Source: Desulfuromonadales bacterium (GTDB lineage Bacteria > Desulfobacterota > Desulfuromonadia > Desulfuromonadales > BM103). From it: a DNA stretch of 64,000 nt. The notes below the pieces were generated by a model. That model ran no database searches, was not told the origin of the DNA, and saw only the letters and a program-made list of their open reading frames with translations. Location of the stretch: NCBI GenBank assembly GCA_030145195.1, contig JAQYVY010000003.1, positions 56,419 to 120,418 of the forward strand. Direction: 5' to 3'. Shown in pieces: positions 52,896-61,220 of this stretch. Numbering within the stretch: position 1 is the first letter of the stretch; each line of letters starts with the position of its first letter. Both the position numbers and the translations under genes were made by a program.

Positions 52896-54526
52896 CTGAG
52901 AAACTCCTTGATCTGTTCGATTTCAAGGGGCGCTGTAAGCTCAGCCTCATCGTCGAGGCGAACCCCTTGAAGTTTAAGTTGGTTGGCCCGTATCAACACG
53001 GCCGCACCAAAGAGAATATTCCATGCCACGGTAGCAACCCGTCTTTGCTCGGGCGCTTCCAGAAAAGAACCTTTGACCCATTCGTTAAAAGCACCCATGG
53101 CCGGGCCACACCAGATCTGATAGTCGAGCCGCCGATCCGATTCGCCGCGATTGGCCCAGACCGGTGATTGCCCAAGGTACCAGCGAAAAACCAGCGCCAG
53201 CTTGTATTTCGGGTCACTTTCGGCCTTGGCCAGCTGGCGGGGATCACGCTGGGTAAAAAAACTGCGCGTCTCCTCCCAGACCTGGTCGAGGCTTTTGCGG
53301 AACACCGTTTTCTCGAGTTTCTGCCGCTCAAAGACAGGCAGATCCTCGATGCTGCTGTGTGAGCGGTATAGCTCATAAAGCTTGGCAGCACGCATGGAGA
53401 ACATGGTGCCACGCTTGATCACCTGAACCTTCACCCCCATCTCGAACATGTCGCCAGAAGGAGCCATGGTGACATCAGCCTGGCGGGTTTCGGCAAGCAA
53501 ATGACGCACTTCGTCACAGGTCCCTGATTCGACACAGGCCTGATTGACCGTACCGGTGACCAGATAATCCGCACCCAGAGCAAAGGCTGCCGCCGCAGAC
53601 GCTGGTGTGGCAATGCCGCCGCCGAGACCAACACGCAGAGCCTGCGTGTAATTATACTGCATCTGATAAACTTTTCTTTGCGCCTGAATCGTCGGGAACA
53701 AAGCCAGCGCCGGACGGTTGTCGGTATGCCCCCCGGAATCGGCTTCAACCGTCACATCCTGAGCCATCGGAATCTCGGCTGCCCATTGGGCCTGCTCGGC
53801 CGTCAGTTGCCCCGAGGCAACCAAACCCTGCAAAAAACGCTCCGGCGGCGGCGCAAAAAACTTGGCGGCCACTTCTTCTCGGGAGATTTTGGCAATGATG
53901 CGATTCGGCGTAACAATCCTCCCCTCCGCATCACGTGAGAGACCATGAGTCCGGTAACGCACCAGCGCCGGGGTCAAAGCGAGAAAGGCAGAGGCTTCCA
54001 CCAGGTGAATACCGCGACGCAGATAGAGATCAACCAGAGCGTTTTCCAGCTCTGGTTCGTTGGGGCTATGGATCAGGTTAAAGCCGTAGGAACAGCCCTC
54101 TGCACGGCGCTGCAATTGATCGATGGCCGCTTCGACTTCCTCAACCAGCAGACCGGCGGCACCGAAAAAACCGAGCATCCCCGCTTGGCCCAGAGCCTCA
54201 ACCATGGCAACCGAACTGATCCCCTTGGCCATGGAGCCGCCCACATAGGGGTAGCGAATGGCGTGATCCCGACAGAAGTCAGCCTCGCCGAGTCCTTCCA
54301 GGTGACAGGGCAGCACCATGCCGTTAAAACTCTGCCGGTCAGCACTCTCCAAAGACGCACCCGCTGTGCCAGTCATCACCGTTAAGGCACAGTTCTGTGA
54401 CACCAGGTACAATGGCTGCGCGATCCGGCGCAGTGCTGCTGTCAAATACAGCCCATGATCCGCCACTGGCAATCCGGGAAAAAACGTCCCCAGAGACGCG
54501 ATTGTTCGCTCTTTAAAACCGCTCAA
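52892..54526 (-). CDS. pfaD: PfaD-type enoyl reductase of PUFA synthase
   Basis: 544 residues, FMN-binding TIM barrel of the nitronate monooxygenase/PfaD family: IAQPLYLVSQN, YVGGSMAKGISSVAMVEALGQAGMLGFFGAAG, GYNLI-like SYGFNLIHSPNEPELENALVDLYLRRGI, VTVEADSGGHTDNRPALALFPTI, VGLGGGIATPASAAAAFALGADYLVTGTVNQAC and VQVIKRGTMFSMRAAKLYELY. These blocks are diagnostic for PfaD. It reduces enoyl intermediates during PUFA assembly. It starts with TTG, 8 bases after GGAG. As first gene after a good promoter (54680-54708), it leads the order pfaD-pfaA-pfaC, unlike the pfaA-B-C-D order of Shewanella. Confidence 0.93.
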   Translation of the reverse strand: MSGFKERTIASLGTFFPGLPVADHGLYLTAALRRIAQPLYLVSQNCALTVMTGTAGASLESADRQSFNGMVLPCHLEGLGEADFCRDHAIRYPYVGGSMAKGISSVAMVEALGQAGMLGFFGAAGLLVEEVEAAIDQLQRRAEGCSYGFNLIHSPNEPELENALVDLYLRRGIHLVEASAFLALTPALVRYRTHGLSRDAEGRIVTPNRIIAKISREEVAAKFFAPPPERFLQGLVASGQLTAEQAQWAAEIPMAQDVTVEADSGGHTDNRPALALFPTIQAQRKVYQMQYNYTQALRVGLGGGIATPASAAAAFALGADYLVTGTVNQACVESGTCDEVRHLLAETRQADVTMAPSGDMFEMGVKVQVIKRGTMFSMRAAKLYELYRSHSSIEDLPVFERQKLEKTVFRKSLDQVWEETRSFFTQRDPRQLAKAESDPKYKLALVFRWYLGQSPVWANRGESDRRLDYQIWCGPAMGAFNEWVKGSFLEAPEQRRVATVAWNILFGAAVLIRANQLKLQGVRLDDEAELTAPLEIEQIKEFLS

Positions 54527-54679
54527 AAAAAAGTCTCCATTGAAAGAACCTCAGACCGCCGGATTCGTCCTCAGCAAAGGCTGTACGACAACCGTGACTA
54601 ACGACTTATGCCACACTTATCAAGAGGTTCTTGCAAAAAGTGAAGCAATAGGCCGATGCGACTGGCTTTCAAACCGTTG

Positions 54680-54708
54680 ATTATAGTTTTTTTTCAACGT
54701 AATCACAA
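54680..54708 (-). promoter_or_regulatory. Probable sigma-70 promoter of the pfa operon
   Basis: On the - strand: TTGTGA (54708-54703), a 17-bp spacer, then a perfect TATAAT (54685-54680). Transcription would start near 54673, leaving a ~147-base leader before pfaD. The rest of the 319-bp gap to panP shows no other clear feature. Confidence 0.65.
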
Positions 54709-54845
54709 GGCCAGAGAGCCTCGAAAGGAGATCTTTAGGGGTGTTTTTAAAAGATTAAGTTAAGAGAAGAGAGTTTTTATCTATCCAGTAACGAGAACGA
54801 TACTCCACAGCACGGGAAATCAACGTCATCTGAGGCAGCGGATAG

Positions 54846-56504
54846 CTACCCAGCCTGAGCGATAGCAGGCTTGAGCAACGCGTTCAATTCGTTGATCAAA
54901 GGTTGTAGAATTTCCTGGCGGGCGATGGCGCATTGCTCGTCAAGCAGCGCAGCCAAAATGACCTCAGTGGTCAGGGGATTAGCCAGCACCACACGAAAGA
55001 CCGTAATCACCTCACCAGCATAATGGGCAGAAGCAATCCGGGTTCGGGAAACAAAGGATTCCCCAGCCTCACGCTGTCGCTTCTGCATGATGCGAGTCAT
55101 CTCATTCAGCAAGACGTTAATACGACCGACCTCTTCTGGAGCTGCGTGGGACAGAGCCGCTTGCACCCATGCCGGATTATAGCGATAAGTCAGGATATTC
55201 AGCTCTGGCACTGTGATCAGTTCAAAATCGGCATGAGCCTCAACCATCTCAGCAAAGATGCGGGCGCGCTCGATGCCCTGATCCATCAGCAGTTCGTAGC
55301 CCTTGCGACCAATGATGGAGAGCCCGGCATGCACCAGCATCGCCATCCCGGGCCGGGACCCTTCGAGAGTATGGCTCCCTAAGTCCTTGGCCCCGCGTCG
55401 AAGGATGTAAGCCGCATGATGCTCAATAGACGAGAGCGTAGCAGGATCCTTAAACACCACCATTCCGGCACCCATCGGCACATAAAGTTGCTTATGAGCA
55501 TCGAGGGTGACCGAATCGGCCCGGCTGATGCCTTTCAGAAGGCCACGATGAGTGGAGGAGAAGAGGGTCGGGCCACCCCAGGCCGCATCGACATGGAAGT
55601 GACAACCCAACTCGGCCGCAAAGTCTGCCAGATCCTCCAACGGATCGACATTGCCGGTTTCGGTCGTACCAGCAATTCCCACCAGACTCAGAGGTCGAAC
55701 ACCCCGATCAGCCAGGCGCCGACAATGCACCTGCAACCGGTGCATGTCGATTCGGTTGTGCCGGTCGGTTTCCACCGCAATCAGGTTGTCGCGGCCGATC
55801 CCCAAGAGATCAGCCGCCTTGGCCAGAGAGTAGTGAGCCCGCTTGGAGACCAGCACCGCCAGACCGGTGCAACCGAGGTGTTTCAGAGCCTTCGGCAACC
55901 CTTCCCGATCAATCCCCCCGAAATCACCATCAGGGGCGCACAGACGATTGCGGGCCGCCCAGAGCGCCGTAATGTTGGCCACCGTACCGCCGGAGCAAAA
56001 GGCTCCCAGCGCATAGCCACTATCGTGAACCCAGCGGCGGTAAAAATCGTCACTGAAGTCATAGACCAGACAATGCAGCATCGCCAGCACCTGCCGCTCC
56101 ATCGGGGTAAACGCTTTAGAGGTCTCCACTTTGACCATGTTCTGGTTTAACGCAATCATGATCCTGGCGAGAGGCAACATGAAGTAGGGAACCGCCGAGG
56201 TCATATGCCCGACAAAACTGGGCGCGGAGGTATGCACCGACTGTGCAACCAACTTTTCGGTCAAGAATTCGGTGTAATCGGAGACATAGGTTGGTTCTTC
56301 GGGAATCCGGGCGTGAGCAAAATCGACTTCAATGTCTTCCAGCTCACGCTCAACGGCAACAATGTGTCGCTGCAAGAAGTCGGACACATTGTCGGAGATG
56401 GCCTGGTCTATACTCCCCAGAGTAGAGTCTGGAGCTTCCGGAACAGTAAAAATCCGGTAGAGGTTTTCGAGGTTGGCCTGAGCGATTTCTCTGGTTCTTG
56501 GCAT
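54846..56504 (-). CDS. panP: Pyridoxal-dependent decarboxylase, PanP-type (aspartate 1-decarboxylase)
   Basis: 552 residues of group II PLP decarboxylases: FCSGGTVANITALWAARN, VDAAWGGPTLFSSTHRGLLKGI, and the Schiff-base Lys338 in DAHKQLYVPMGAGMVVFKD. The long N-terminal arm, and the stretch GSRPGMAMLVHAGLSIIGRKGYELLMDQGIERARIFAEMVEAH, resemble the PanP group in Vibrio and Shewanella that makes beta-alanine from aspartate for pantothenate/CoA. Glutamate or aromatic amino acid decarboxylation cannot be excluded. It lies upstream of the pfa promoter on the same strand, so it may be a separate unit. Confidence 0.8.
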   Translation of the reverse strand: MPRTREIAQANLENLYRIFTVPEAPDSTLGSIDQAISDNVSDFLQRHIVAVERELEDIEVDFAHARIPEEPTYVSDYTEFLTEKLVAQSVHTSAPSFVGHMTSAVPYFMLPLARIMIALNQNMVKVETSKAFTPMERQVLAMLHCLVYDFSDDFYRRWVHDSGYALGAFCSGGTVANITALWAARNRLCAPDGDFGGIDREGLPKALKHLGCTGLAVLVSKRAHYSLAKAADLLGIGRDNLIAVETDRHNRIDMHRLQVHCRRLADRGVRPLSLVGIAGTTETGNVDPLEDLADFAAELGCHFHVDAAWGGPTLFSSTHRGLLKGISRADSVTLDAHKQLYVPMGAGMVVFKDPATLSSIEHHAAYILRRGAKDLGSHTLEGSRPGMAMLVHAGLSIIGRKGYELLMDQGIERARIFAEMVEAHADFELITVPELNILTYRYNPAWVQAALSHAAPEEVGRINVLLNEMTRIMQKRQREAGESFVSRTRIASAHYAGEVITVFRVVLANPLTTEVILAALLDEQCAIARQEILQPLINELNALLKPAIAQAG

Positions 56505-56731
56505 AACATCACAGGGCGTTGTAGGCTAATAATCCCGGGATGAAAAGCGCGTCGGTTGATCCGAAACAACACTCACCGGAAAAAGCTGCTTACTCCCTAT
56601 ACAAAACCCGCGACCTTCTGTCAAACCCAAAACTCCCAAACGGTCATAAAACCGACTTAAAGCCTCAAAAAATTAGACAAATCAAAGTCTTTGATACCAT
56701 CAGGAAACGAGCTTACAACTTAAAAAAATTA

Positions 56732-56847
56732 GCCACCAAGACACCAACTAAGCACATTTTTTTATTCAAACATCAAAATTGCAAGATCGAAAAAGTTGAT
56801 CTTTACCCTAGATAACTTACTTCTTGGTGCCTTCGTGTCTTGGTGGC
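56732..56847. repeat. Intergenic inverted-repeat element, family B copy 2
   Basis: GCCACCAAGACAC (56732-56744) and GTGTCTTGGTGGC (56835-56847) form a perfect 13-bp inverted repeat around a ~90-bp AT-rich centre. Same arms as 25846-25952. It lies in the 373-bp gap between panP and trxB, which otherwise is AT-rich with no gene I can support. Confidence 0.75.
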
Positions 56848-56877
56848 ACGCACAGAGATGACCACCCCAGCCGGGCC

Positions 56878-57813
56878 TCACTCTCTAGCCCAATCGTACC
56901 TCCCCACCTTTCGGTTCCGGAGATACTTTTCCGCCGACAACGCGGCAATACAGCCGTAGGCCGCCGACACCACAACCTGCCTCACCTCTGAGCAGGTCAC
57001 ATCCCCCGCAGCATAAACTCCGGGGAGAGAAGTTTCTGTCGTCTGATGCGTCAAGAGACAAGACTTGGCTCCCCGATCGGCGCTCTCGCCAAGGAAAGCA
57101 ACCGACGGCAAGGCCCCATAGAGATAGATAAACACACCATCCATTGGCATTTCGCGTTCAGCTCCGGTGTCGTTGCTTTTAACCCTGATGCCGATAACCA
57201 CATCACCCCCGGTGATGGACAAGACCTGGGAATTTTCCAGCAGCGTCACCTTAGCCAGGCTCTCTGGCAAGGGCGGCAACTTTGACGGCGCGATCAAATA
57301 GACCGACTTCGCATAGCGCACCAAAACCTCCGCCTCTTTCAAAGCGTCATCAGAGTCGCCGACCACACAGACCCGCTGGCTGCGGAAAAACGCCGCATCG
57401 CAGGTGGCGCAATAGCTCACCCCCCGACCCAACATTTCCTTTTCGCCGGGGATACTCGGCTTTCGACTCACCGAACCAGTCGCAACAATGACCGTCTTTC
57501 CCAGGTAGGTCTTATCCTTCCCGGAGACCTCTTTGATTTCAGCCTCAAGCTTGACCCCAACGACCGGCATTTCGACATATTCCGCACCAAAACTTATCGC
57601 TTGCGCGCGGAAAGTATCAAGCAACGCCTTGCCGGAAACAGCGTCCTTCAAGCCCGGATAGTTTTCGATCCGTCCCGTATAAGCCAGCGCCCCCGCAGTC
57701 GGCGACTTATCCAGCACAATCGTCTTCAGTTTGGCCCGTGCGGCATACTGCGCGGCGCTCAATCCTGCCGGGCCACCACCAATAATAATGACGTCGTACA
57801 AGTCATCTACCAT
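56878..57813 (-). CDS. Thioredoxin reductase-like FAD/NAD(P) disulfide oxidoreductase
   Basis: 311 residues: an N-terminal FAD motif IIIGGGPAGLSAAQYAARA, TGRIENYPGL, the redox-active pair Cys135-x2-Cys138 in SYCATCDAAFF, an NAD(P)-binding VCVVGDSDDALKEAEVLVRYAK, and the C-terminal FAD block GVYAAGDVTCSEVRQVVVSAAYGCIAAL. Length and motifs fit low-molecular-weight thioredoxin reductase. The dinucleotide motif GDSDDA departs from the usual GGGxxA, so a different partner or cofactor preference is possible. GGAGG lies 6 bases before the ATG. Confidence 0.88.
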   Translation of the reverse strand: MVDDLYDVIIIGGGPAGLSAAQYAARAKLKTIVLDKSPTAGALAYTGRIENYPGLKDAVSGKALLDTFRAQAISFGAEYVEMPVVGVKLEAEIKEVSGKDKTYLGKTVIVATGSVSRKPSIPGEKEMLGRGVSYCATCDAAFFRSQRVCVVGDSDDALKEAEVLVRYAKSVYLIAPSKLPPLPESLAKVTLLENSQVLSITGGDVVIGIRVKSNDTGAEREMPMDGVFIYLYGALPSVAFLGESADRGAKSCLLTHQTTETSLPGVYAAGDVTCSEVRQVVVSAAYGCIAALSAEKYLRNRKVGRYDWARE

Positions 57814-57918
57814 AAGACCTCCCCCCGACTGTCAGCGCCCTACGAATCCAAGCTTAAATTTAATCTTAACGAACAAACAGCAAAGCGCAAAAAGATCACC
57901 GGAGCAATACACCTGGCC

Positions 57919-58668
57919 TCACAATTGACCAGCTATCACCCCGTTAATCCAGCATTTCAATCTTGCATAGTGCGACCCTTGCCAATAGAGCTGACGGCAT
58001 TCTCTACAGCGGTGAAACGTCTCATAATAGCGCGCAGTTTTAGGCAACAGCCGATGCTGGATTGCTGTTTTGTCCACCGCCTCAGTCAATCCGTTACAGA
58101 TGGCACAACGCCGCAGTGGCTCGATCAAATCGAAGCAGCGGTAACGTTCCAGCGTCATCTGGAGCTGTACCTCAACGTAATCGGAGTTAACCAGATAGCC
58201 CTTATCAACCCGTCGCTGCTTGAGAATGCCGCGATCACGAGTCAGAATAACCCGCCCTTCGGCTAAGGCAAGCCGGACAATTTCGTCATCGGAAAAATCA
58301 ATACGATAAAGACAATCGAAGCCAAGCAGACGAAGTCTGCGCGCCAACTTGCCTAGATGATCATCAAGGATAAACCGCGGCGGCGGCGAAATCAGCGGGG
58401 TTAGATGGAGAATCGATCCAACCGAAACAGCAGAGTAAACAGGATAAACCTCGATTTGATCCTGATCTTGCAGTTGATAGTCGAAACCAACCGAACAACC
58501 GCCAACGACGATGACATCAACCTCGGTATGCGGCACCCCCATGACTTCGATGGCATCTTTGACGCCGGGATGCTCATTAAAACGATAGCTGATTGGACTC
58601 GCGCGATAAGAGCGAACCAGCAGTGTCTCCAGACTGCCGAAGAACCTAAAGCGGGCCAAGTTGGTCAT
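57919..58668 (-). CDS. Mut7-C RNase domain protein with ubiquitin-like N-terminus
   Basis: 249 residues. A beta-grasp Mut7-C ubiquitin-like domain (~1-85) is followed by FILDDHLGKLARRLRLLGFDCLYR, DDEIVRLALAEGRVILTRDRGIL (PIN-like acidic residues) and a zinc ribbon (CAICNGL, CRECRQLYW). This matches the DUF82/Mut7-C family, named for the C-terminal part of C. elegans Mut-7 and thought to be an RNase. ATG 58668 is selected because AGGAG sits 6 bases upstream. An ATG six codons earlier is less likely. Confidence 0.85.
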   Translation of the reverse strand: MTNLARFRFFGSLETLLVRSYRASPISYRFNEHPGVKDAIEVMGVPHTEVDVIVVGGCSVGFDYQLQDQDQIEVYPVYSAVSVGSILHLTPLISPPPRFILDDHLGKLARRLRLLGFDCLYRIDFSDDEIVRLALAEGRVILTRDRGILKQRRVDKGYLVNSDYVEVQLQMTLERYRCFDLIEPLRRCAICNGLTEAVDKTAIQHRLLPKTARYYETFHRCRECRQLYWQGSHYARLKCWINGVIAGQL

Positions 58669-58835
58669 GACTGCTCCTGTCGACAAAGGCCCTTGATGAG
58701 CCTACTTCACAGTATATCGCGATAGTGAGATCGCAAATCTGCACAGGAGCTTTTTCTTCAATTTTTAGTCCTCAAAACTCCCCCCCACTTCCATCTATAA
58801 ACTTGCACAATCCTCTATCAACATGGCAAAATGGC

Positions 58836-58864
58836 TTGATCGTTAGCATCTTTTATGGTAAAAA
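58836..58864 (+). promoter_or_regulatory. Probable promoter of tRNA-Pro
   Basis: TTGATC (58836-58841), a 17-bp spacer and TAAAAA (58859-58864), 30 bp upstream of the tRNA. Confidence 0.5.
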
Positions 58865-58894
58865 CCGCGCTTCACTTCAACAAAAAATTGATCT

Positions 58895-58971
58895 CGGGAT
58901 GTAGCGCAGCCTGGTAGCGCACCTGCTTCGGGAGCAGGGGGTCGCAAGTTCGAATCTTGTCATCCCGACCA
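58895..58971 (+). tRNA. tRNA-Pro (anticodon CGG)
   Basis: A full cloverleaf can be drawn: acceptor CGGGATG/CATCCCG, D-arm GCGC/GCGC, anticodon stem CCTGC/GCAGG with loop TTCGGGA (anticodon CGG, reading CCG), T-arm GCAAG/CTTGT with loop TTCGAAT, discriminator A at 58968, and an encoded CCA (58969-58971). It marks the boundary between the core genes and the AT-rich island. Confidence 0.97.
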
Positions 58972-58983
58972 TTAGTTACATGA

Positions 58984-59015
58984 GAGCGACCTTCCCGGGG
59001 TCGCTCTTTCTTTTT
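58984..59015 (+). terminator. Terminator after tRNA-Pro
   Basis: A perfect 8-bp stem GAGCGACC/GGTCGCTC with a 7-base loop and a TTTCTTTTT tail, 12 bp after the CCA end. Confidence 0.85.
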
Positions 59016-59102
59016 GTTCTCCGGTCCATGTCTGGTACCGGAGGTATCCCTTAGTGTCGATTTAAGTGTTCGGGAATGCAGCGTCGGCGTACTCCGGGGC
59101 GG

Positions 59103-59135
59103 GGTTCGACTCCGGGGCAGATCCGGTACGGAGCG
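59103..59135. repeat. GC-rich spacer repeat, copy 1
   Basis: CGGGGCAGATCCGG (59113-59126), followed two bases later by CGGAGC, recurs exactly at 61073-61086 with the same downstream CGGAGC. Just upstream, ACTCCGGGGC occurs twice (59091-59100 and 59109-59118). It lies about 100 bp before the DUF262 gene and stands out as GC-rich within an AT-rich island. Confidence 0.6.
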
Positions 59136-59234
59136 TCGTCTCTGGGGCGTTAACGCCAAATCAAGTTCTCCTTGCTGACAAAATGAGAATCGCCTAAACT
59201 GTTGCCTTCTAATTGCATTCACAGGGGACAAAAC

Positions 59235-60935
59235 ATGAAAATCGAATCAAAGGATACGGACATTGAAAGCTTTTTGGATGGCAACTATTTTTACATTCCA
59301 AGGTTTCAACGTCCTTATTCTTGGGATGAAGAAAACATAGGCGATTTTTGGACAGATGTTATTGCCGACACAAGCGACGATTATTTCATCGGATCAATGG
59401 TTCTATACAAAAAAACGAAACAACAGTTCGGAGTAGTCGATGGGCAGCAGAGACTTACGACAATAACAATTGTTTTGTGTGTAATTCGAGATTACTTTTT
59501 AACTTTGGACTGTGCAGATTTAGCTAAAGGCATTCAACAATTAGTAGAACGAAAAGACAGAGACAATAAAAGAAAGTATGTCTTAAAAACAGAAACTTCA
59601 TTTCCCTACTTTCAGGAACACATTCAAAAATACGATGAAGATCCTGATGTAGAAGTAAATATTCGTGAGGAAGAAAAAAAGCTTGAACGAGCCCATTCTC
59701 TCTTCAAGGACTATATTGGTTCCGCACTGTCAGCGATTGACACAGATGCTTCAATTGCAGAGGATGAACGTAATAACTTAAAGGTTGGAAAGCTTAAAAG
59801 TTTGAGAGATTCAGTTCTCAACTTGAACCTTATATCCATCACTCTCGACAATGAAGATGACGCATATATTATATTTGAGACGTTAAACACTCGTGGTAAA
59901 GATCTATCACTGACAGACCTTGCAAAAAACCATTTCGCAAAACACCTGAAGGCAAAAGGTGACGTTGACCAAACAAAACTGAAATGGAACAACCTTCTAG
60001 AAACTATCCACAATTCTTCTTCTGACATCTCCTCTGACAACTTTATTTATCACTTCTGGGCATCACGTTACGAGTCTGTACCTCTCAAGAAGCTATTCCC
60101 CAAGTTCAAAAAAATGGTGACCAGAACTAAAGCAAAGGAATATCTTAATAGCCTCGTCTCTGACTCAAAGCTTTACCGGTCTATACATGAAACTTCCTTT
60201 GGGTGGGTTAAAAATGAAGTTGAAGCTGCACGATCACTGTCAGCATTGCAGCTTTTTAAACTGTCACAACCTACACCAGCAACGCTGTCTCTTGTCAGGG
60301 CATATAAAAATAACAAAATAAAATTTGCCAAACTAAGAGACACCTTAAAAGCAATTGAAAAATTCCATTTTTTCTTTACTGCTATAACTTCATCAAGGTC
60401 TTCTGGTGGTATCTCATCAATGTATTCCTCTTTTGCGAAGAAATTGTTTGAAGCCAAAAGTTCTCAAGAAGCGTCTGACGAAATTCAAGAGTTGGTGAAT
60501 AAACTACGCAGTCGAATCCCCTCATTTGAAGAGTTCCAGGTCGCTTTCTCTGAAGTGTATTTTACAAACTCTCATTCCAAGCAGAAGAACCTTGTCCGCT
60601 ATATCCTACGTGGTTTTTCAGAGCATTTTTCTTACAAGACTCCTGATGACTTCGACGATTTAACAATTGAGCATCTGCACCCGCAATCAAAAACTGATGA
60701 AGAAGGATGGTCTGAGGAACTAGTTGGCAGCCTTGGGAATCTCATATTCATAGACCAAAAAATGAATGGCAAGCTGGATGTTAAGTCATTCTGCAACAAA
60801 AGAAAGGTGCTCCTTGATTCTGGATATACTCTTCCGAAATCAGTATCACTGGCAACTAAGTGGGAGCCAGAAGACGTAATTGCCCACACCAAGATCATGG
60901 CGGAAACCGCTTATAACAATATCTGGAAAATCTAG
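59235..60935 (+). CDS. DUF262-DUF1524 protein (GmrSD-like nuclease/NTPase)
   Basis: 566 residues. The N-terminal DUF262 (ParB/Srx-like) has IPRFQRPYSWDEENI at ~21-35, YFIGSMVL and VVDGQQRLTTI (DGQQR at 69-73). A helical middle follows. The C-terminal DUF1524 carries an HNH-like motif, IEHLHPQS near 478-485, and SLGNLIFIDQKMNGKL. Single-chain GmrSD-type proteins use the DGQQR part for nucleotide hydrolysis and the HNH part to cut DNA, often glucosylated or otherwise modified phage DNA. Start ATG 59235 follows AGGGGA; an earlier in-frame ATG is unlikely. Codon use is AT-rich compared with the genes before the tRNA, which suggests transfer. Defence is inferred, not shown. Confidence 0.88.
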   Translation: MKIESKDTDIESFLDGNYFYIPRFQRPYSWDEENIGDFWTDVIADTSDDYFIGSMVLYKKTKQQFGVVDGQQRLTTITIVLCVIRDYFLTLDCADLAKGIQQLVERKDRDNKRKYVLKTETSFPYFQEHIQKYDEDPDVEVNIREEEKKLERAHSLFKDYIGSALSAIDTDASIAEDERNNLKVGKLKSLRDSVLNLNLISITLDNEDDAYIIFETLNTRGKDLSLTDLAKNHFAKHLKAKGDVDQTKLKWNNLLETIHNSSSDISSDNFIYHFWASRYESVPLKKLFPKFKKMVTRTKAKEYLNSLVSDSKLYRSIHETSFGWVKNEVEAARSLSALQLFKLSQPTPATLSLVRAYKNNKIKFAKLRDTLKAIEKFHFFFTAITSSRSSGGISSMYSSFAKKLFEAKSSQEASDEIQELVNKLRSRIPSFEEFQVAFSEVYFTNSHSKQKNLVRYILRGFSEHFSYKTPDDFDDLTIEHLHPQSKTDEEGWSEELVGSLGNLIFIDQKMNGKLDVKSFCNKRKVLLDSGYTLPKSVSLATKWEPEDVIAHTKIMAETAYNNIWKI

Positions 60936-60981
60936 ATTACAACTGTTTATTGATAGAGACAGTACCCACCAGACATATCAT

Positions 60982-61010
60982 GCCCCAGCCATCCCCGGTT
61001 GGGGCTTTTT
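60982..61010 (+). terminator. Terminator after the DUF262 gene (island repeat copy 1)
   Basis: The stem GCCCCAGCC/GGTTGGGGC has a 6-base loop and a TTTTT tail. Near-identical hairpins follow the next two genes (63098-63126 and 63697-63724). Confidence 0.85.
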
Positions 61011-61096
61011 CATTTCCACAATTCTGCCTCCACCACCCACCATCAAAAAGCACCTCAGGACTAGGTCGGATTCGGGGCAGATCCGGGGCGGAGCTT
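60997..61096. repeat. Island spacer repeat, copy downstream of the DUF262 gene
   Basis: After the terminator arm, CATTTCCACAATTCTGCCTCC (61011-61031) and CACCTCAGGAC (61051-61061) recur in the same order at 63725-63775. CGGGGCAGATCCGG (61073-61086) repeats the 59113 copy. The spacer therefore combines both repeated modules of the island. Confidence 0.7.
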
Positions 61097-61159
61097 CATT
61101 AAATCACTCTAAATTCCCTTGACTGCACAAATTCATAAATGTATGGTTTCACTATTGTT

Positions 61160-61189
61160 TTGACAATTCTGGGTTAAGCCTGATGTATT
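61160..61189 (+). promoter_or_regulatory. Possible promoter upstream of the caspase-like gene
   Basis: A perfect TTGACA (61160-61165), an 18-bp spacer and TGTATT (4 of 6). A terminator lies between it and the gene, so it may drive a short leader RNA. Confidence 0.4.
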
Positions 61190-61220
61190 CAAGATCAAAA
61201 GGCCATTCTGACTAACCAAT

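Noticed and set aside
58972..59234. Integrase or intact attachment site next to tRNA-Pro
   Set aside because: No recombinase gene is found in the window and no direct repeat of the tRNA-Pro 3' end occurs to the right, so insertion into this tRNA is not shown.
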